Source of the DNA: Verrucomicrobiales bacterium
GTDB taxonomy: Bacteria > Verrucomicrobiota > Verrucomicrobiia > Verrucomicrobiales > DEV007
Length of the DNA: 9,175 nucleotides
Reading direction: 5' to 3'
Assembly (NCBI GenBank): GCA_002696885.1
Contig: NZSO01000055.1
Location: forward strand, 9,153 to 18,327
Positions 7,308-9,175 of the stretch are shown in pieces. Made by a program: the position numbers and the translations under genes. The notes below the pieces were generated by a model. The model was given only the letters and a program-made list of their open reading frames with translations, made no database searches and had not been told where the DNA came from. Numbering within the stretch: position 1 is the stretch's first letter; every line of letters begins with the position of its first letter.

Positions 7308-8750
7308 TTAATTAGATCTTAATACCCAAGTGTCTTTACTACCTCCTCCTTGAGAAGAATTGACAACTAGGGAACCCTTGTTTAAAGCAACTCTAGTTAA
7401 ACCTCCGGGAATAACTTCAACCGATTCACCAAAAATAACAAAAGGCCTCAGGTCAATATGTCTACCCTCACAGACACCGTTACAAATAGTGGGATGCCTG
7501 GAAAGTGATATTACAGGCTGGGCAATATAATTTCTGGGATTTTCTTTGATTTTGTCAGCAAATATTTTCCTTTGTTCCTTTGTTGATGAAGGTCCCATCA
7601 ACATTCCGTATCCACCAGACTCATTGGCAGCTTTTACGACCAAAGATTCGAGATTATTAAGAATGTAATCTCTTTGATCATCTTCAAAAGCTAAGTATGT
7701 CGGAACACTTTTGAGGATTGGTTTTTGAGCAAGATAATATTCTATCATTTTTGGAACATATGCATAAACAACTTTATCGTCAGCAACACCTGCTCCTAAA
7801 GCATTTGCGAGAGTAACATTTCCACTTTCATATGCATCTACAATGCCAGGCACACCAAGCATCGAATCCGAACGAAATACAGTCGGATCAATAAATTCAT
7901 CATCTATCCTTCTGTATATTACGTCTACCTGAACCAGTCCATTTGTAGTTCGCATATAAACCACTTTATCGATAACGATTAAATCTTGTCCTTCAACAAT
8001 CTCTATCCCCATCTCTTGGGCTAAAAAAGTATGCTCAAAATATGCACTATTATATACCCCTGGGCTCAACAACACGCATACTGGATCAGTTTTTTGGGTT
8101 GGAGACACAAATTTGAGCGCATCATGAAGGAGTTGTGGATATTGGCTTACCGGCTTCACGTTCATCTGCCTGTAAAGATTTGGGAATGAGCGTTTCATAA
8201 CCTCACGATTTTCCAAAACATATGAAACTCCTGATGGACACCTTAAATTATCCTCAAGAATCAAGTACTCACCTTCATCATCTCTAATTAAATCTGAACC
8301 AGAAATATGAATGTAAATATCTTTGGGAACATCTAACCCTCTTAATGAGGGTCTATAATGTTCAGCGGAGTTAACAACATGCTCAGGTATAACACCATCA
8401 CTAATGATTTGAGAATCGTGGTAAATGTCATGCAGAAAAAGGTTAAGTGCAGTTACTCTTTGTATGAGACCGTACTCTATTTTTTCCCATTCATTATGTG
8501 GAATAATTCTGGGAAATGGATCAAATGGAAATATTTTCTCAGTTCCCTGATGATCATTATAAACCGTAAAGGTCACTCCATGTTCCACAAAAGCCTTACT
8601 TATTGAATGGTTTTTGGCTCTAAAATCTTTATCCGAAAATGAATCAAAGGCATCTCTTACTAAAGAGTAATGGTTTCTGGTCTTTAGTGCATCACCGCCA
8701 TTGATGAACATCTCATCATAATATTGATCGGTATTGTATTTCTCGAACAT
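7308..8750 (-). CDS. Circularly permuted ATP-grasp enzyme (DUF404/DUF407 type), first gene of operon
   Basis: I chose the ATG at 8750 (480 residues, MFEKYNTDQYYDEMF), because the family begins with such a YDEMF segment. An in-frame ATG at 8777 and TTG at 8780 would add 9-10 hydrophobic residues that are not family-like; they remain possible. In 480-residue numbering, the family motifs are VEHGVTFTVY (55-64), ILEDNLRCPSGVSYVLENR (164-182), VIYRRIDDEFIDP (277-289), LANALGAGVADDK (314-326), the glycine-rich VVKAANESGGYGM (371-383), HIDLRPFVIFG (431-441), GGLTRVA (449-455) and SSQGGGSKDTWVL (465-477). ATP-grasp enzymes join a carboxylate to an amine through an acyl phosphate, and this permuted clade is predicted to be an amide or peptide ligase. 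Its substrates are unknown. It is probably cytoplasmic and leads the operon with the alpha-E and transglutaminase genes. No Shine-Dalgarno or convincing promoter was found in 8751-8896. Confidence 0.94.
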   Translation of the reverse strand: MFEKYNTDQYYDEMFINGGDALKTRNHYSLVRDAFDSFSDKDFRAKNHSISKAFVEHGVTFTVYNDHQGTEKIFPFDPFPRIIPHNEWEKIEYGLIQRVTALNLFLHDIYHDSQIISDGVIPEHVVNSAEHYRPSLRGLDVPKDIYIHISGSDLIRDDEGEYLILEDNLRCPSGVSYVLENREVMKRSFPNLYRQMNVKPVSQYPQLLHDALKFVSPTQKTDPVCVLLSPGVYNSAYFEHTFLAQEMGIEIVEGQDLIVIDKVVYMRTTNGLVQVDVIYRRIDDEFIDPTVFRSDSMLGVPGIVDAYESGNVTLANALGAGVADDKVVYAYVPKMIEYYLAQKPILKSVPTYLAFEDDQRDYILNNLESLVVKAANESGGYGMLMGPSSTKEQRKIFADKIKENPRNYIAQPVISLSRHPTICNGVCEGRHIDLRPFVIFGESVEVIPGGLTRVALNKGSLVVNSSQGGGSKDTWVLRSN

Positions 8751-8848
8751 AACAATTAAAGAGAAATAAAAATCCATCAAAAGATTTCACTCATGGTGGT
8801 AGAAATTTATAACTCAGTTCATGCAGAAATAGCTATTGTTATGCCAAG

Positions 8849-8861
8849 TTTCTTTAAGAAA
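8849..8861. other. Short AT-rich palindrome upstream of the ATP-grasp operon
   Basis: TTTCTTTAAGAAA is a 6+1+6 perfect inverted repeat in the gap between the membrane-protein gene and the ATP-grasp gene, about 100 nt before the chosen ATG at 8750. It contains only two G/C positions, so it would form a poor RNA hairpin. It could be an operator half-site pair or simply chance in AT-rich DNA. Confidence 0.12.
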
Positions 8862-8896
8862 TATATTTTTTCTCGAAGTATAAAACGAAACAAGTA

Positions 8897-9175
8897 CTAG
8901 TCCCAGAACCAATACACATATTCACTAGGGGCTAAATTCATTTGGAGAAGAAATACAATTAAGCCAACGATTTGTATTAATAAGTAAGGCACTAGAAAAC
9001 GCCACTTCTTAACAAGACCACAAATTAAAATAATAAAAGGTACAACAAAGGCTGTTATTAAAGCTAAATTTGAAAGATACCATCCTTGAATATTGACATG
9101 GAGTAACAAGTTTTCGGAAAATCCTCTTGTTCCGATCGACTCAGGCCATCCCCCAAGTTCATTATGCATGTGAAT
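8897..9175 (-). CDS. Unrecognised membrane protein, C-terminal part (5' end outside window)
   Basis: The frame stays open to the right edge. The first ATG, at 9169, is preceded by in-frame codons for Ile and His, so it may be an internal Met. From that Met, 90 residues are visible: a soluble stretch with GGWPESIGTRGF (6-17) and a WYLSNL segment, then two predicted transmembrane helices at about 32-53 and 57-78, joined by a short KKWR loop. That loop would face the cytoplasm by the positive-inside rule. The chain ends in an aromatic tail, YVYWFWD. I do not recognise the family. The gene runs the same way as the ATP-grasp operon, but its stop lies 146 nt before the chosen ATP-grasp start, so shared transcription is possible and unproven. 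The helices and the length of uninterrupted frame argue for a real gene. Confidence 0.6.
   Translation of the reverse strand: MHMHNELGGWPESIGTRGFSENLLLHVNIQGWYLSNLALITAFVVPFIILICGLVKKWRFLVPYLLIQIVGLIVFLLQMNLAPSEYVYWFWD

Noticed and set aside
7302..7309. Run of eight T at the ATP-grasp/alpha-E junction as a terminator or slippage site
   Set aside because: No stable hairpin precedes it on the - strand and it begins in the stop codon, so slippage would not change the protein; the next gene starts at once.
8358..8606. An 82-codon + strand frame opposite the ATP-grasp gene
   Set aside because: It is antisense to well-conserved family sequence and its composition looks like a reverse-strand artefact.
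8751..8780. Longer N-terminus of the ATP-grasp protein from ATG 8777 or TTG 8780
   Set aside because: The extra residues (DFYFSLIV) are not typical of the family, and neither start has a ribosome binding site; ATG 8750 matches the usual N-terminus.
8806..8811. TATAAA on the - strand as a -10 box for the ATP-grasp operon
   Set aside because: No acceptable -35 hexamer lies 16-18 nt upstream; in DNA this AT-rich, a single hexamer carries no weight.

Overview
The window looks like chromosomal DNA of a free-living, AT-rich bacterium of the Planctomycetes-Verrucomicrobia-Lentisphaerae (PVC) group. The main evidence is a 973-residue protein with the planctomycete-type order cytochrome c (PSCyt1) - DUF1549 - DUF1553, followed directly by a DUF1501 protein. 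That pair is expanded in PVC genomes and uncommon elsewhere. AT-rich intergenic DNA and codon choice suggest a low-GC, possibly marine, lineage; this is inference, because base composition was not computed.

Left half, + strand (1-5318): the 3' part of a sialidase-like BNR/Asp-box beta-propeller protein, a 114-nt gap, the cytochrome-DUF1549-DUF1553 protein with a Sec signal peptide, and, 2 nt after its stop codon, a DUF1501 protein with a twin-arginine-like N-terminus. All three look built for the cell envelope. The neighbourhood suggests extracytoplasmic breakdown of complex glycans, but the reactions of the DUF proteins are not established.

Right half, - strand (5328-8750, read right to left): a tight three-gene operon encoding a circularly permuted ATP-grasp enzyme, an alpha-E domain protein and a transglutaminase-like cysteine protein, with gaps of 16 and 14 nt. 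This association is conserved across bacteria and has been proposed from comparative genomics to be an amidoligase/peptide-modification system. No product or substrate is known to me. The proteasome-like peptidase Anbu, which often accompanies it, is not in the window. The two halves converge with only 9 nt between stop codons.

Right edge (8897-9175, - strand): the C-terminal part of an unrecognised membrane protein with two predicted transmembrane helices, upstream of the ATP-grasp operon on the same strand.

None of the five genes with a visible start has a Shine-Dalgarno sequence. I found no RNA genes, insertion sequences, CRISPR arrays or convincing promoters, and no stretch over 300 nt without a gene.
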